This document shows, piece by piece, positions 17,993-26,344 of a DNA stretch of 64,000 nucleotides; the first letter of the stretch is position 1, and every line of letters begins with the position of its first letter. Position numbers and translations under genes: made by a program. The stretch lies in the NCBI GenBank assembly GCA_963734955.1, contig CAVTJO010000014.1, positions 372,001 to 436,000 on the forward strand. The letters run 5' to 3'. The DNA is from UBA11986 sp963734955. GTDB taxonomy: Bacteria > Bacteroidota > Ignavibacteria > UBA10030 > UBA6906. The notes below the pieces were generated by a model. The model worked only from the letters and a program-made list of their open reading frames with translations, searched no databases and was not told the DNA's origin.

Positions 17993-19330
17993 TCATGAGA
18001 AACCGGCCGGCATTCTTCGTCCGTGCATCAACTTCCCCACACCCCCACCCTTGCCGATTGACTTCATCATCTTCTGCATCTGTTCAAACTGCTTCATCAG
18101 CTTGTTGATATCCTGAACCGTGGTACCGCTCCCCATTGCGATTCTCTTGCGGCGGCTGCCATTGATCACCTGGGGGTTCCGCCGTTCCTGGAGCGTCATT
18201 GATTGGATGATCGCTTCAATCTTCACCAATGCCTTGTCATCGGGGACAACATCCTGGGGAACTCTGTTCATCCCCGGCAGCATTCCCATCACCTGACTGA
18301 GCGGTCCCATCTTTTTCACTTCCTGCAATTGGTCAAGGAAGTCCTCCAGGGTAAATTGAGCCTTGCGGATCTTCTGTTCGAGCTTGATCGCCTTTGCCTC
18401 ATCGAAGTGCTCCTGGGCTTTCTCCACCAAAGTGACGATGTCACCGTAGCCGAGAATTCGTGACGCGAGTCGCTCGGGGTGGAACTTCTCGAGCGCATCA
18501 AGCTTTTCGCCCGTACTGATGAATTTGATCGGCTTACCAACCGTTGCGCGAAGTGAAATCGCGGCACCACCCCGTGCATCACCGTCCATCTTGGTGAGTA
18601 CTGCACCGTCGAAGTTCAGCCGGTCGTTGAATGCCTTCGCCGTATTCACCGCATCCTGACCGGTCATTGCATCCACAACAAAGAGGATTTCGTCGGGATG
18701 GATGGAGGCTTTGATCGCCTCAACCTCCTTCATCATCTCTTCATCAACATGCAGACGTCCGGCCGTGTCGATGATGACAACGTCCCGCGCATTCTTGCGC
18801 GCATGCTCAACGGATTGATGGGCTATCGCAACAGCACCCGCTTCCCGATCCGCGTACACAGGCACGTCGATCTGGTTTCCAAGCGTCATCAGTTGGTCGA
18901 TGGCGGCGGGGCGATACACATCCGCTGCCACGAGGAGAGGGTGCCTGCCTTGCGACTTCAGGTGATTGGCCAACTTTGCCGCGAATGTTGTCTTTCCCGA
19001 GCCTTGAAGCCCAGCCACCAATATGGCAGTGGGCGGCATCGATGAATACGTCATCTCGACCTTCGATGTGCCAAGGAGTTTTACCAGTTCGTCATAGATG
19101 ATCTTGACAATGAGCTGGCCCGGGGTAATACTTCGAATGACATCCTGACCGATCGCCCTCTTCTGAACATCCTCAACAAACTGCCTGGCGACTTTATAGT
19201 GCACATCGGCATCAAGCAATACCCGCCGCACTTCACGGAGAGTCTCTGCAATGTTCGTCTCCGAGATCTTTCCCTGACCTCGAAGGCGCTTGAATATGCT
19301 TTCCAGCTTTTGACTCAGGTCTTCAAACAT
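17993..19330 (-). CDS. ffh: Signal recognition particle protein Ffh (SRP54)
   Basis: GTPase that with SRP RNA delivers nascent membrane and secreted proteins to FtsY and SecYEG. N-domain: MFEDLSQKLESIFKRLRGQG. G-domain: P-loop GLQGSGKTTFAAKLA, DVYRPAAIDQL, DTAGRLHVD, TKMDGDARGGAA. The M-domain from about residue 300 is Met-rich (QFEQMQKMMKSIGKGGGVG) for signal-peptide and RNA binding. 445 residues is the usual length. It opens the ribosome/tRNA-modification operon; the SRP RNA gene was not seen in this window. Confidence 0.98.
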   Translation of the reverse strand: MFEDLSQKLESIFKRLRGQGKISETNIAETLREVRRVLLDADVHYKVARQFVEDVQKRAIGQDVIRSITPGQLIVKIIYDELVKLLGTSKVEMTYSSMPPTAILVAGLQGSGKTTFAAKLANHLKSQGRHPLLVAADVYRPAAIDQLMTLGNQIDVPVYADREAGAVAIAHQSVEHARKNARDVVIIDTAGRLHVDEEMMKEVEAIKASIHPDEILFVVDAMTGQDAVNTAKAFNDRLNFDGAVLTKMDGDARGGAAISLRATVGKPIKFISTGEKLDALEKFHPERLASRILGYGDIVTLVEKAQEHFDEAKAIKLEQKIRKAQFTLEDFLDQLQEVKKMGPLSQVMGMLPGMNRVPQDVVPDDKALVKIEAIIQSMTLQERRNPQVINGSRRKRIAMGSGTTVQDINKLMKQFEQMQKMMKSIGKGGGVGKLMHGRRMPAGFS

Positions 19331-19446
19331 TTCGTCGTTTCAGCCAACATTGAGGAATTCCGGCACAATTCTCCCGCCAACGGGGTTATAAAGTTAAGCA
19401 AAACACGGTACTGATGCAATACGCAGCACGGCGCCTCCAAACATCA

Positions 19447-19479
19447 AAGCACCGCTGGAGGAGAGTCCCGGCGGTGCTT
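19447..19479 (-). terminator. Hairpin terminating the ATP synthase operon
   Basis: AAGCACCGC and GCGGTGCTT form a perfect 9-bp stem with a 15-base loop, 21 bases past the atpG stop. The downstream strand (TGATGTTTGG) is weak in T. The position fits the end of the atp transcript before the ffh promoter region. Confidence 0.7.
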
Positions 19480-19500
19480 GCATCGTTCGCTCGTGACTGA

Positions 19501-20400
19501 TCAACCCGTCTTCTTCAGTGCCTCCGCCCCTGCGACGATTTCCAGTAGTTCCTTGGTAATGGATGCCTGACGGGCCTTGTTATAGACAAGCTGAAGAGAG
19601 GAAATCAACTCATTGGCATTTTCAGTGGCGTTATCCATGGCAGCCATGCGAGCACCCTGCTCAGATGCGTTGGACTCGAGAAGTACACGCCAGAGCTGAA
19701 AGTTCAGATGCCTCGGGATCAACGAATCCACAATTTGCCGGGCGGAAGGTTCATAGATGTAATTCACGGCAGTCTTTGAGGAGGCCGATTCTACATCGGG
19801 TCCATCCGTTTCGGGCGGCACCGGGAGGAATTGTTCAATGGTGATCTTCTGCCGCGCGATGGATTTGAATTCATTATACACAATCTCCACACGGTCGAAT
19901 TCCCTGGCAACGTATCGCTGCACAATCTCACGTACAATCGTTTGCGCCTGGCCAAACACAAGGCTGTTGTACACGCCGATGTGCTTGGCAGCAACCGTAT
20001 AACGCCGTTTGGAGAAAAAGTCGAATCCCTTTCTGCCGACGCAGAAGAGCTTCAACTTTCCCTCTGCCTGCAGGTGTGCATAGTTCTGATCGACGTGATG
20101 TACAACCGCCTTGATCAGATTTGAATTGAATGCACCACACAGCCCCCTGTCCGCCGTGACCACGACCAGTGCCACAGCCTTCGCATCTCGCTGAACGACA
20201 AATGGATTTGTCGAAAGGTCGGCCGCAGCGCTCAAATGTTGGAGCAAGTGCTTCATCCCAAGTGCGTAAGGACGGGCGGCAACAACACCGGTTTGAGCGC
20301 GACGGAGTTTCGCCGCCGCCACCATCTTCATGGCCTTGGTAATCTTCTGGGTTTTCTTCACCCCGGTAATCCGGGCCCGCACTTCTCGCAACGTTGCCAT
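19501..20400 (-). CDS. atpG: ATP synthase F1 subunit gamma
   Basis: The central shaft that transmits rotation of the c-ring to the alpha3beta3 head. The N-terminal coil has ATLREVRARITGVKKTQKITKAMKMVAAAKLRRA and the middle ADRGLCGAFNSNLIK. The C-terminal coil has GARMAAMDNATENANELI and LVYNKARQASITKELLEIVAGAEAL. It has 299 residues. It is the last gene of this atp cluster; the expected atpD (beta) and atpC (epsilon) do not follow, a hairpin and ffh do. Confidence 0.98.
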   Translation of the reverse strand: MATLREVRARITGVKKTQKITKAMKMVAAAKLRRAQTGVVAARPYALGMKHLLQHLSAAADLSTNPFVVQRDAKAVALVVVTADRGLCGAFNSNLIKAVVHHVDQNYAHLQAEGKLKLFCVGRKGFDFFSKRRYTVAAKHIGVYNSLVFGQAQTIVREIVQRYVAREFDRVEIVYNEFKSIARQKITIEQFLPVPPETDGPDVESASSKTAVNYIYEPSARQIVDSLIPRHLNFQLWRVLLESNASEQGARMAAMDNATENANELISSLQLVYNKARQASITKELLEIVAGAEALKKTG

Positions 20401-20407
20401 CGAATCC

Positions 20408-21964
20408 CTATGCCTTCACTGATCCTTTAAACGTGTTGGTGAACTCCTTCAGCACCTCTTTGAGCCTTGTGACAATCTCTTCGCTCAGGTCCTTTTTCTC
20501 CGCGATGGCTGCAAGAAGATCGGCGTGTTTCAGCTCCATCATCTCCAGGAACTCCCGCTCATATCTCTGAACATGCTCGGCGGGAATTTCGTCCAGGAAA
20601 CCGTTCGTCCCCGCGAAGATACTCACGACTTGTTTTTCCACCGGCATCGGAAGATACTGACCTTGTTTCAAGAGCTCAATCAGCCTGGAGCCACGGCGAA
20701 GTTGCTGCAACGTTGCCTTGTCAAGGTCAGACCCGAATCGTGCAAACGCTTCAAGCTCGCGGTACTGGGCAAGCTCAATACGGAGACGGCCTGCAACCTT
20801 CTTCATAGCCTTTATCTGCGCATTTCCTCCCACACGTGAGACGGAGATGCCAACATCGATGGCTGGCCGGATACCTCCGTTAAACAAGCTGGACACCAGG
20901 TAGATCTGACCATCGGTAATCGAGATGACATTTGTCGGGATGTATGCCGACACGTCACCCGCTTGCGTTTCAATCACCGGCAGCGCTGTGAGGCTGCCAC
21001 CGCCGAGTGATTCGCTGAGCTTCGACGCCCGCTCCAGCAGGCGTGAGTGGAGGTAAAACACATCTCCCGGATATGCTTCGCGCCCCGGGGGACGCCGCAG
21101 AAGCAATGAGACTTGCCGATATGATTGGGCCTGCTTCGAGAGATCATCGTACACAACAAGTGCGTGTCGACCGGAATCCCTGAAGAACTCTCCAAGCGTC
21201 GCCCCAGCGTAGGGGGCAATGAATTGCATCGGGGCCGGATCGCTTGCCGTTGCCGCGATGACTGTCGTGAAGTCCATCGCACCTTCCTGTTGCAGTTTGT
21301 CGACAACCTGCGCGACGGTCGAGCTCTTCTGGCCAATCGCGACATAGATGCAATAGACCGGTTTGACGCCAAGCTTCTTCGCCTGCTCCGTGTGCGTGAA
21401 TTTCTGGTTAATGATTGCGTCAAGGGCAACAGCCGTTTTTCCTGTTTGTCGGTCCCCGATAATCAGCTCGCGCTGGCCGCGTCCAATGGGAATCATGCCG
21501 TCGATTGCCTTGATGCCGGTTTGGAGAGGCTCCTTCACCGGTTGCCGCTCGATAACACCGAGGGCTTTCCGCTCGATCGGAAGGACCTTCTCCGTGTGAA
21601 TGGGTCCGCGGCCATCCAATGGCTGACCAAGTGGATTGATGACACGCCCAAGCATCTTTTCACCCACGGGCATTGAGGCAACACGGCCCGTGCGTTTAAC
21701 GGTATCACCTTCCTTGATCTCGCTGCTCTCACCGAAGAGAATGCATCCGACATTATCCTCCTCAAGATTCAACACCATTCCAAATACCCCGTGCGGGAAT
21801 TCCACAAGCTCACTCATGAGGGCTTTGGAAAGGCCGTACACACGGGCGACACCATCACCCACCTGCAGGACGGTCCCGACATCATACACATCTGTTTCCT
21901 TCTCAAAGCCTGCCAACTGCTTTCGGAGTATTGCGGAGACTTCGTCCGGTCTTACTTCAGCCAT
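20408..21964 (-). CDS. atpA: ATP synthase F1 subunit alpha
   Basis: Non-catalytic nucleotide-binding subunit of the F1 head. Walker A is GDRQTGKTAVALDA; other signatures are IPIGRGQRELIIGDRQTGKT, the PYAGATLGEFFRD region, and the family pattern PAIDVGISVSRVGGNAQ containing the arginine that reaches the catalytic site. 518 residues, normal. It follows atpH by 34 bases and precedes atpG by 7. Confidence 0.98.
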   Translation of the reverse strand: MAEVRPDEVSAILRKQLAGFEKETDVYDVGTVLQVGDGVARVYGLSKALMSELVEFPHGVFGMVLNLEEDNVGCILFGESSEIKEGDTVKRTGRVASMPVGEKMLGRVINPLGQPLDGRGPIHTEKVLPIERKALGVIERQPVKEPLQTGIKAIDGMIPIGRGQRELIIGDRQTGKTAVALDAIINQKFTHTEQAKKLGVKPVYCIYVAIGQKSSTVAQVVDKLQQEGAMDFTTVIAATASDPAPMQFIAPYAGATLGEFFRDSGRHALVVYDDLSKQAQSYRQVSLLLRRPPGREAYPGDVFYLHSRLLERASKLSESLGGGSLTALPVIETQAGDVSAYIPTNVISITDGQIYLVSSLFNGGIRPAIDVGISVSRVGGNAQIKAMKKVAGRLRIELAQYRELEAFARFGSDLDKATLQQLRRGSRLIELLKQGQYLPMPVEKQVVSIFAGTNGFLDEIPAEHVQRYEREFLEMMELKHADLLAAIAEKKDLSEEIVTRLKEVLKEFTNTFKGSVKA

Positions 21965-21998
21965 TTTTGTTTCCTCATTCTAATCATGATGTAACTGC

Positions 21999-22547
21999 TT
22001 AGGCAGCCCGTCCGGCAATAAATCGCTCGCGCATCCGTTCCAACTGGTGGGCAACGCTTCCATCAAGAACGGTATCGCCGATACGGATGACAATACCACC
22101 CTTGATTGTGGTATCAATAACAAACTGGAACCGCACTTTTTTTGCAGTCATTAGTTCCAGCTCAGCCCGGAGGTCCTTCTCCTGCCCATAATTAAGCTCG
22201 ACCGAAGTCCGCACTTCGACATTCACAATGCCGAGCTTCTCGTCGTGCAGTTCCTTGAATTGTTCGGTGATATCCTGCAGAATTGCTTCTCGCGACTTTG
22301 ATGTAAGCAGGTTGACAAATGTCATCGTTTCCTTGCCGACGCGTGGGCCGAACACCTCGTTGAATACTGCCCGCTTCTTGGATGGGGACACAATCGGGCC
22401 GGCAACAAAGAGTCTGAATTCACGGGATTCTCGAAGAACCTTTCCGATGAATTCCATGTCCTTCGCTGTACCTTCGATATTCTTCTGCTGCTCAGCCGCA
22501 GTCATGAGCGCCATGGCATACCGCCGCGCAACACGGGTGTTCTTCAT
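21999..22547 (-). CDS. atpH: ATP synthase F1 subunit delta
   Basis: Links the top of F1 to the peripheral stalk. The N-terminal helical domain starts VARRYAMALMTAAEQQ, and the C-terminal part carries the family pattern VEVRTSVELN, then VIDTTIKGGIVIRIGDTVLDGSVAHQLERMRE. 182 residues. Three bases separate it from atpF, so the two are tightly coupled. Confidence 0.96.
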   Translation of the reverse strand: MKNTRVARRYAMALMTAAEQQKNIEGTAKDMEFIGKVLRESREFRLFVAGPIVSPSKKRAVFNEVFGPRVGKETMTFVNLLTSKSREAILQDITEQFKELHDEKLGIVNVEVRTSVELNYGQEKDLRAELELMTAKKVRFQFVIDTTIKGGIVIRIGDTVLDGSVAHQLERMRERFIAGRAA

Positions 22548-22550
22548 GGG

Positions 22551-23036
22551 CTAATTCTTCTGAAGGTCTTTGATTGCTGCATCGACAAGTTGTCGTTGTT
22601 TGGGTGTATCGAGATTCTGGTCCAGAATTTTTCCAGCCACACCAATTGCCAAATCTGCAACTTCGGCGCGGAGCTGTATCAGAGCCGCTTCCTTCTCGCG
22701 TCGTATCTCATCCTTTGCCTGCTCGATCGTCGTGCGGGCACTGGCATTGGCTTTCTCAACGATCTCAGCCTTCAGTTTCTCGCCCATCTCACGACCTTCT
22801 TTCATGATGTGATGGGACTGTTCCTCGGCTTGTGCGAGTTGGCGCTTGTTCTCCTCCAACAGTCGTTGAGCTTCCCGCTGCGCTTCATCAGCATGATGGA
22901 GTGCCGTCCTGATGTGGTCTTCACGATCTGTGAGGGCTTTGAGCAGTGGCTTCCAGGCCGCCTTCTTCAGGACCACGAGAAGAATGATGAACGTGATGAT
23001 GGTCCAGATGATCAGCCCCGGATTGATTTCCAGCAT
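22551..23036 (-). CDS. atpF: ATP synthase F0 subunit b
   Basis: Peripheral-stalk subunit. One N-terminal membrane helix (LIIWTIITFIILLVVLKKAAW) is followed by a long charged coiled coil rich in Glu, Lys, Ala and Gln that reaches delta. 161 residues, typical. The motif KKAAWKPLLKALTDREDHI after the membrane helix is characteristic. Only one b-type gene is present, so the stalk is likely a homodimer. Confidence 0.96.
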   Translation of the reverse strand: MLEINPGLIIWTIITFIILLVVLKKAAWKPLLKALTDREDHIRTALHHADEAQREAQRLLEENKRQLAQAEEQSHHIMKEGREMGEKLKAEIVEKANASARTTIEQAKDEIRREKEAALIQLRAEVADLAIGVAGKILDQNLDTPKQRQLVDAAIKDLQKN

Positions 23037-23051
23037 TGATGTCCTCTGTGG

Positions 23052-23279
23052 CTACTTGGTGGCAAGGATAATGCAAATGACTTCGGCAAACAACGTTACA
23101 CCTTCAATGAGTGCTGCAGCAATGATCATTGCCGTCCGCACCTGACCCGCAACCTCGGGCTGACGACCGCTGGCTTCCATTGCCGCTGCAGCGAGCTTCC
23201 CGATCCCGAGCCCGGCCCCGATCACACTCAATGCGGCCCCAATTCCACCTGCGAGATATGCTAATGCGTTTGCTTCCAT
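23052..23279 (-). CDS. atpE: ATP synthase F0 subunit c
   Basis: Two-helix hairpin that forms the rotor ring. Helix 1 has the packed glycines (GAGLGIGKLAAAAMEA); the polar loop is SGRQPE; helix 2 carries the ion-binding Glu (AAALIEGVTLFAEVI, Glu59). The Gln and Ser/Thr that create a sodium site in Na+-type c subunits (before the helix-1 glycine end and right after the Glu) are Ile and Gly here, so a proton-driven enzyme is inferred. 75 residues. Confidence 0.97.
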   Translation of the reverse strand: MEANALAYLAGGIGAALSVIGAGLGIGKLAAAAMEASGRQPEVAGQVRTAMIIAAALIEGVTLFAEVICIILATK

Positions 23280-23321
23280 TGTGTTCCTCCTGAGTACAAG
23301 AATTGTGTATGATAGTGGGTT

Positions 23322-24257
23322 CTACAATTTTTCGTGTGCGGGGGACTGGCCATGCTCCCCGTGCATCTCGTGCTCCGATTGCATTCCAAGTCCCATGAAG
23401 AGAGATGTCAGCATTGTGAACACGTACGCTTGCAAGAACGCGATAAAGAGTTCAAGCATATTGATCCCCACGGCAAAGGCAACGGGCCCGGGGGCAAGGA
23501 GATAGGACTTGTACATGAAGATCAAACCGAACAATGATGCAATCACCACATGCCCGGCGGTCATGTTGGCAAAGAGACGGATGCAGAGTGCGAACGGCTT
23601 GGTGAACAACCCGATAATCTCAATCGGAACCATGATGATCCAGAGCGCCCAATGCACACCACCGGTCAGGTGGGCAAAATAGTGCCCAACTCCCTGCGAC
23701 CGGATTGCCGACGCCTGTATCATGGCGAAGGCAATGATGGCGAGCCCCGCAGTGACGCTGACATTGCCCGTTGCCGTTGCCCCGTATGGAATGAGGCCGA
23801 CGAGGTTCATGATGAGAATAAAGAAGAATGTCGTGAGGAGATAGGGCATGTATCTCACACCGCCGGATCCCATGTTGGGGATGACAATCTCGTCCCGCAT
23901 GAATTGCACAAACACCTCCATCAAACCCCCAAACCCTGATGGTACTTGCTCTCTGCGATTCTTCCGCGCTGCGCTGATTGCGAGAATACAGAGAAGAAGA
24001 GCCCCCACCCAAAGAAAAACGACATGCTTTGTAATCGAGAAATCAATCTCCAGTCCGCCGATGTGAACCGGTGCGAATGAGGGAAGATGAACCTGGCCAA
24101 ACGGGAACAGATCAAGTTCGTGTGAATCCCGCATATGGTGGAGGAGTTGCGTAAACGTGTTACCATCCCCGTGCGAACCTCCGCCATGTTCAGCGGCCGC
24201 GGGTACTGTGAGGCGTGCCGAATCGGCTGCGGATGCGGAATTGAAGAATGCTGACAT
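23322..24257 (-). CDS. atpB: ATP synthase F0 subunit a
   Basis: Membrane stator with the two half-channels for ions. The essential Arg is in ALCIRLFANMTAGHVV. Several membrane helices follow KHVVFLWVGALLLCILAISA. The N-terminal segment is long, with an Ala-rich start and a His/Gly/Asp patch (AEHGGGSHGDGNTF), as in Bacteroidota and Chlorobi; the first 25 residues could be a cleaved signal. The C-terminus is His-rich (SEHEMHGEHGQSPAHEKL), a possible metal-binding tail. 311 residues. Confidence 0.97.
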   Translation of the reverse strand: MSAFFNSASAADSARLTVPAAAEHGGGSHGDGNTFTQLLHHMRDSHELDLFPFGQVHLPSFAPVHIGGLEIDFSITKHVVFLWVGALLLCILAISAARKNRREQVPSGFGGLMEVFVQFMRDEIVIPNMGSGGVRYMPYLLTTFFFILIMNLVGLIPYGATATGNVSVTAGLAIIAFAMIQASAIRSQGVGHYFAHLTGGVHWALWIIMVPIEIIGLFTKPFALCIRLFANMTAGHVVIASLFGLIFMYKSYLLAPGPVAFAVGINMLELFIAFLQAYVFTMLTSLFMGLGMQSEHEMHGEHGQSPAHEKL

Positions 24258-24272
24258 TAACCCTGACGGTTC

Positions 24273-24653
24273 TTATTGATGAAGACTCTTCTTTTGAATA
24301 AAAACGACTTCGAGTACCAGGAAGATGATATAGAAGCAAAACAGGGAACTTGTAAGGGCGATGATGTTGACCCCGGCAAGCTTAATCAGGACGAGCATTG
24401 CGCCAAGCAGGAACACCATGCGAATTCCCATCCCCCCCAGCACGACCTTCAGGAACGTTGTGTGTGACCTGCCAAACGAATACTCAATCGCGAGAAACCC
24501 TGCAAGCACATTCACCGTGCTGAGTGCCGCACCGATGGCCACAGCCACCGTAACGTCGAACGAACCAAAGCGCAGCAGTGGATACGCAGCCAGCGCGGAG
24601 ACAACTACCAGAACGCCCAGTACCTGCGTGGGAAACTTCTTATCAATGCTCAA
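24273..24653 (-). CDS. Small membrane protein at AtpI position (ATP synthase accessory)
   Basis: 126 residues with four predicted membrane helices (VLGVLVVVSALAAYPLL, VAVAIGAALSTVNVLAGFLAI, IRMVFLLGAMLVLIKLAG, FCFYIIFLVLEVVFI). Its place, between AtpZ-like and a, is that of AtpI/UncI, which assists c-ring assembly or Mg2+ supply. Sequence likeness to AtpI is weak. The start is TTG, overlapping the upstream stop (TTGA). Confidence 0.8.
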   Translation of the reverse strand: MSIDKKFPTQVLGVLVVVSALAAYPLLRFGSFDVTVAVAIGAALSTVNVLAGFLAIEYSFGRSHTTFLKVVLGGMGIRMVFLLGAMLVLIKLAGVNIIALTSSLFCFYIIFLVLEVVFIQKKSLHQ

Positions 24654-24937
24654 CCCGGCTCGTTCTCCTTGTGCTCGTGTTGTTCTCTGTCCTCACGACG
24701 TCCCATTTGTATCGCCGTCATAATGAACTTTATCAATCCGCCGGCAATGCCCAATACCGACCCAAGAATAGTGAGCCACGGTGCTGTTTCGAACTTGCTA
24801 TCCAGCCACCGGCCAAGAAAAAAGAAGGCAACGACAGCAAACGCGAGCTGCGCTCCAATCGTGAGATACGGACCGTACTCCACGAACAGTCCCTTCCCGT
24901 CGTTCTCCGATCCCTTGTTACTGACGGGGATATTCAT
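24650..24937 (-). CDS. atpZ: AtpZ/AtpI-family protein (putative F0F1 accessory subunit)
   Basis: 95 residues, two membrane helices (YLTIGAQLAFAVVAFFFLGRWLDSKF and WLTILGSVLGIAGGLIKFI). The 'G.wlD..f...P' pattern between the helices is the AtpZ/AtpI signature. In Bacillus, AtpZ with AtpI acts in Mg2+/Ca2+ uptake for the enzyme. The C-terminus is a charged tail (RREDREQHEHKENE). It is coupled to the following AtpI-like gene and starts 14 bases after bactofilin. Confidence 0.85.
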   Translation of the reverse strand: MNIPVSNKGSENDGKGLFVEYGPYLTIGAQLAFAVVAFFFLGRWLDSKFETAPWLTILGSVLGIAGGLIKFIMTAIQMGRREDREQHEHKENEPG

Positions 24938-24951
24938 TCCTCACCAGACGG

Positions 24952-25326
24952 TTAGGTACCCTCTGAGGATTTTGCTCCTTCTCCGGAATCGGAGATCATT
25001 GTGCACCGTCCATCAAAGGTCGCGCCTTCATCCACAACAAGCCGTGCCGCCTTGATATCTCCCTGAAGCACGGACTTGCTTTCCAGAATCAGCTTCTCGG
25101 TTGCAGTCACTGTTCCTTTTACCCGCCCGGCAAGCGATACATTTGTTGCCGAGAGCGTGCCTTCAAGGGTTCCCCCGAGTCCAATGGCCACGTTGGTCTT
25201 TGCAATAACGTCGCCAACCATTGTTCCGTCAATCCGGATACTCCCTTCGGTGGCGATTGAGCCTTCCACCCTGGTTCCGGCACCAATCAGGCTCAGTTCC
25301 CCTTCTCCTTGACGTTTTTCTGCCAC
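24952..25326 (-). CDS. Bactofilin (polymer-forming cytoskeletal protein)
   Basis: Bactofilins self-assemble without nucleotide into filaments that place cell-wall enzymes. 124 residues: a central right-handed beta-helix made of repeats with hydrophobic spacing (GTRVEGSIATEGSIRIDGTM, GDVIAKTNVAIGLGGTLEG, GRVKGTVTATEKLILE, GDIKAARLVVDEGATFDGRC), flanked by short disordered ends rich in Glu, Ser and Gly. It lies 16 bases after the M23 peptidase, the functional pair known from Helicobacter (CcmA/Csd) and Hyphomonas (BacA/LmdC). Confidence 0.92.
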   Translation of the reverse strand: MAEKRQGEGELSLIGAGTRVEGSIATEGSIRIDGTMVGDVIAKTNVAIGLGGTLEGTLSATNVSLAGRVKGTVTATEKLILESKSVLQGDIKAARLVVDEGATFDGRCTMISDSGEGAKSSEGT

Positions 25327-25342
25327 GCGTATCCTCCGGCAT

Positions 25343-26260
25343 TTATTGATTCTTGGGCACTGTCAGCAAATAATCCTGCGGGTCCTGCTGCACGCCATCC
25401 TTCCACACTTCAAAATGAAGATGCGGACCGGAGCTCGTCTGCCCTGTCGAGCCACTTTGCGCAATCAATTCACCACGCTTCACAAATGCTTGTGCGCTCC
25501 TCAGCAAAAGCTGATTGTGCTTGTACACCGTCAGATAGCCTCCGCCGTGCGAGAGTATGAGCATGTTGCCATCATCGTACGTCCAACCCGCGAAGACCAC
25601 GTATCCGTCAGTGGCGGCGTAAACGGGCGTTCCGCGTTTCACCGCATAGTCGATTCCAAAATGTCTGCGCGACGGATCAAATCCTTGTGTGATGAAACCC
25701 GCTGTCGGCGCGACCAGGGGAAATGCCGCGCGAAAGCCCTTCTGACCTGCCGGCACAGCGTCGAACGATCCCGCATTGAGATCAAAGCCCTCGTCCCCGC
25801 TGCTTCCCGCATAGTCAGCCGGTGACCTGGCGTAGCCTGAATCCTCGACCGTTACAGGTTCAGCATGACTCGGTTCCGGCGTCTTTGTTACAAGGGATTT
25901 TGCCTTGCTCGAGTCCTTCCCGCTGAATTCCCCGAGAGCCTTGCGCAACTGCTGGTTGTAATCTCTCAGCACAAGAACGTCCTGTGCCAGGTCGTTCAAT
26001 TGCCGTTGAGTGTCGAGGATCTGTTTTCCGTATCGCCGCTCAAGGTCCGGGTTCTTGATTGGTATGTACATCACAATCGGCGTGTACATCAACAGTGCAA
26101 GGACAACCGCCGAGGTCAGGGCAAACGCCATGAGCCCGTACATCCAAAGCCGGATTCTGCTCGCTGTGAATGATCGTTTCTTCCCTCCTTCCCCGTGCGG
26201 AACCAGAAGAATTTCATACTGAAGGGGATCCTTCTTGCGTCGGCCTTCCTCGGAGGGCAT
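25343..26260 (-). CDS. Membrane-anchored M23 (LytM) peptidoglycan endopeptidase
   Basis: Probably cuts peptide cross-links in the periplasm. Order: cytoplasmic basic head, membrane helix about residues 40-62 (MYGLMAFALTSAVVLALL), a coiled coil (RRYGKQILDTQRQLNDLAQDV), a Ser/Asp-rich linker, and an M23 domain. The zinc site is complete: HFGID at its start and HLHFE at the end. I chose the ATG at 26260 (MPSEEGRRK) because the promoter at 26288-26316 would start the RNA about 20 bases upstream; a TTG at 26275 is the longer alternative. 305 residues. It leads bactofilin and the atp genes. Confidence 0.9.
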   Translation of the reverse strand: MPSEEGRRKKDPLQYEILLVPHGEGGKKRSFTASRIRLWMYGLMAFALTSAVVLALLMYTPIVMYIPIKNPDLERRYGKQILDTQRQLNDLAQDVLVLRDYNQQLRKALGEFSGKDSSKAKSLVTKTPEPSHAEPVTVEDSGYARSPADYAGSSGDEGFDLNAGSFDAVPAGQKGFRAAFPLVAPTAGFITQGFDPSRRHFGIDYAVKRGTPVYAATDGYVVFAGWTYDDGNMLILSHGGGYLTVYKHNQLLLRSAQAFVKRGELIAQSGSTGQTSSGPHLHFEVWKDGVQQDPQDYLLTVPKNQ

Positions 26261-26287
26261 ATCTACCAGTGACAATTTTGAATCGAA

Positions 26288-26316
26288 AATATACGGAAAA
26301 CGGGGTGGAATGTCAA
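26288..26316 (-). promoter_or_regulatory. Near-consensus sigma-70 promoter for the M23-bactofilin-atp operon
   Basis: On the minus strand TTGACA (26316-26311) is followed after exactly 17 bases by TATATT (26293-26288). Transcription would begin near 26281, 20 bases before the M23 ATG. It is the best promoter seen in the window, which fits driving ATP synthase. Confidence 0.75.
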
Positions 26317-26344
26317 CGAAGGGACACGATAACTTATTCTCTTT

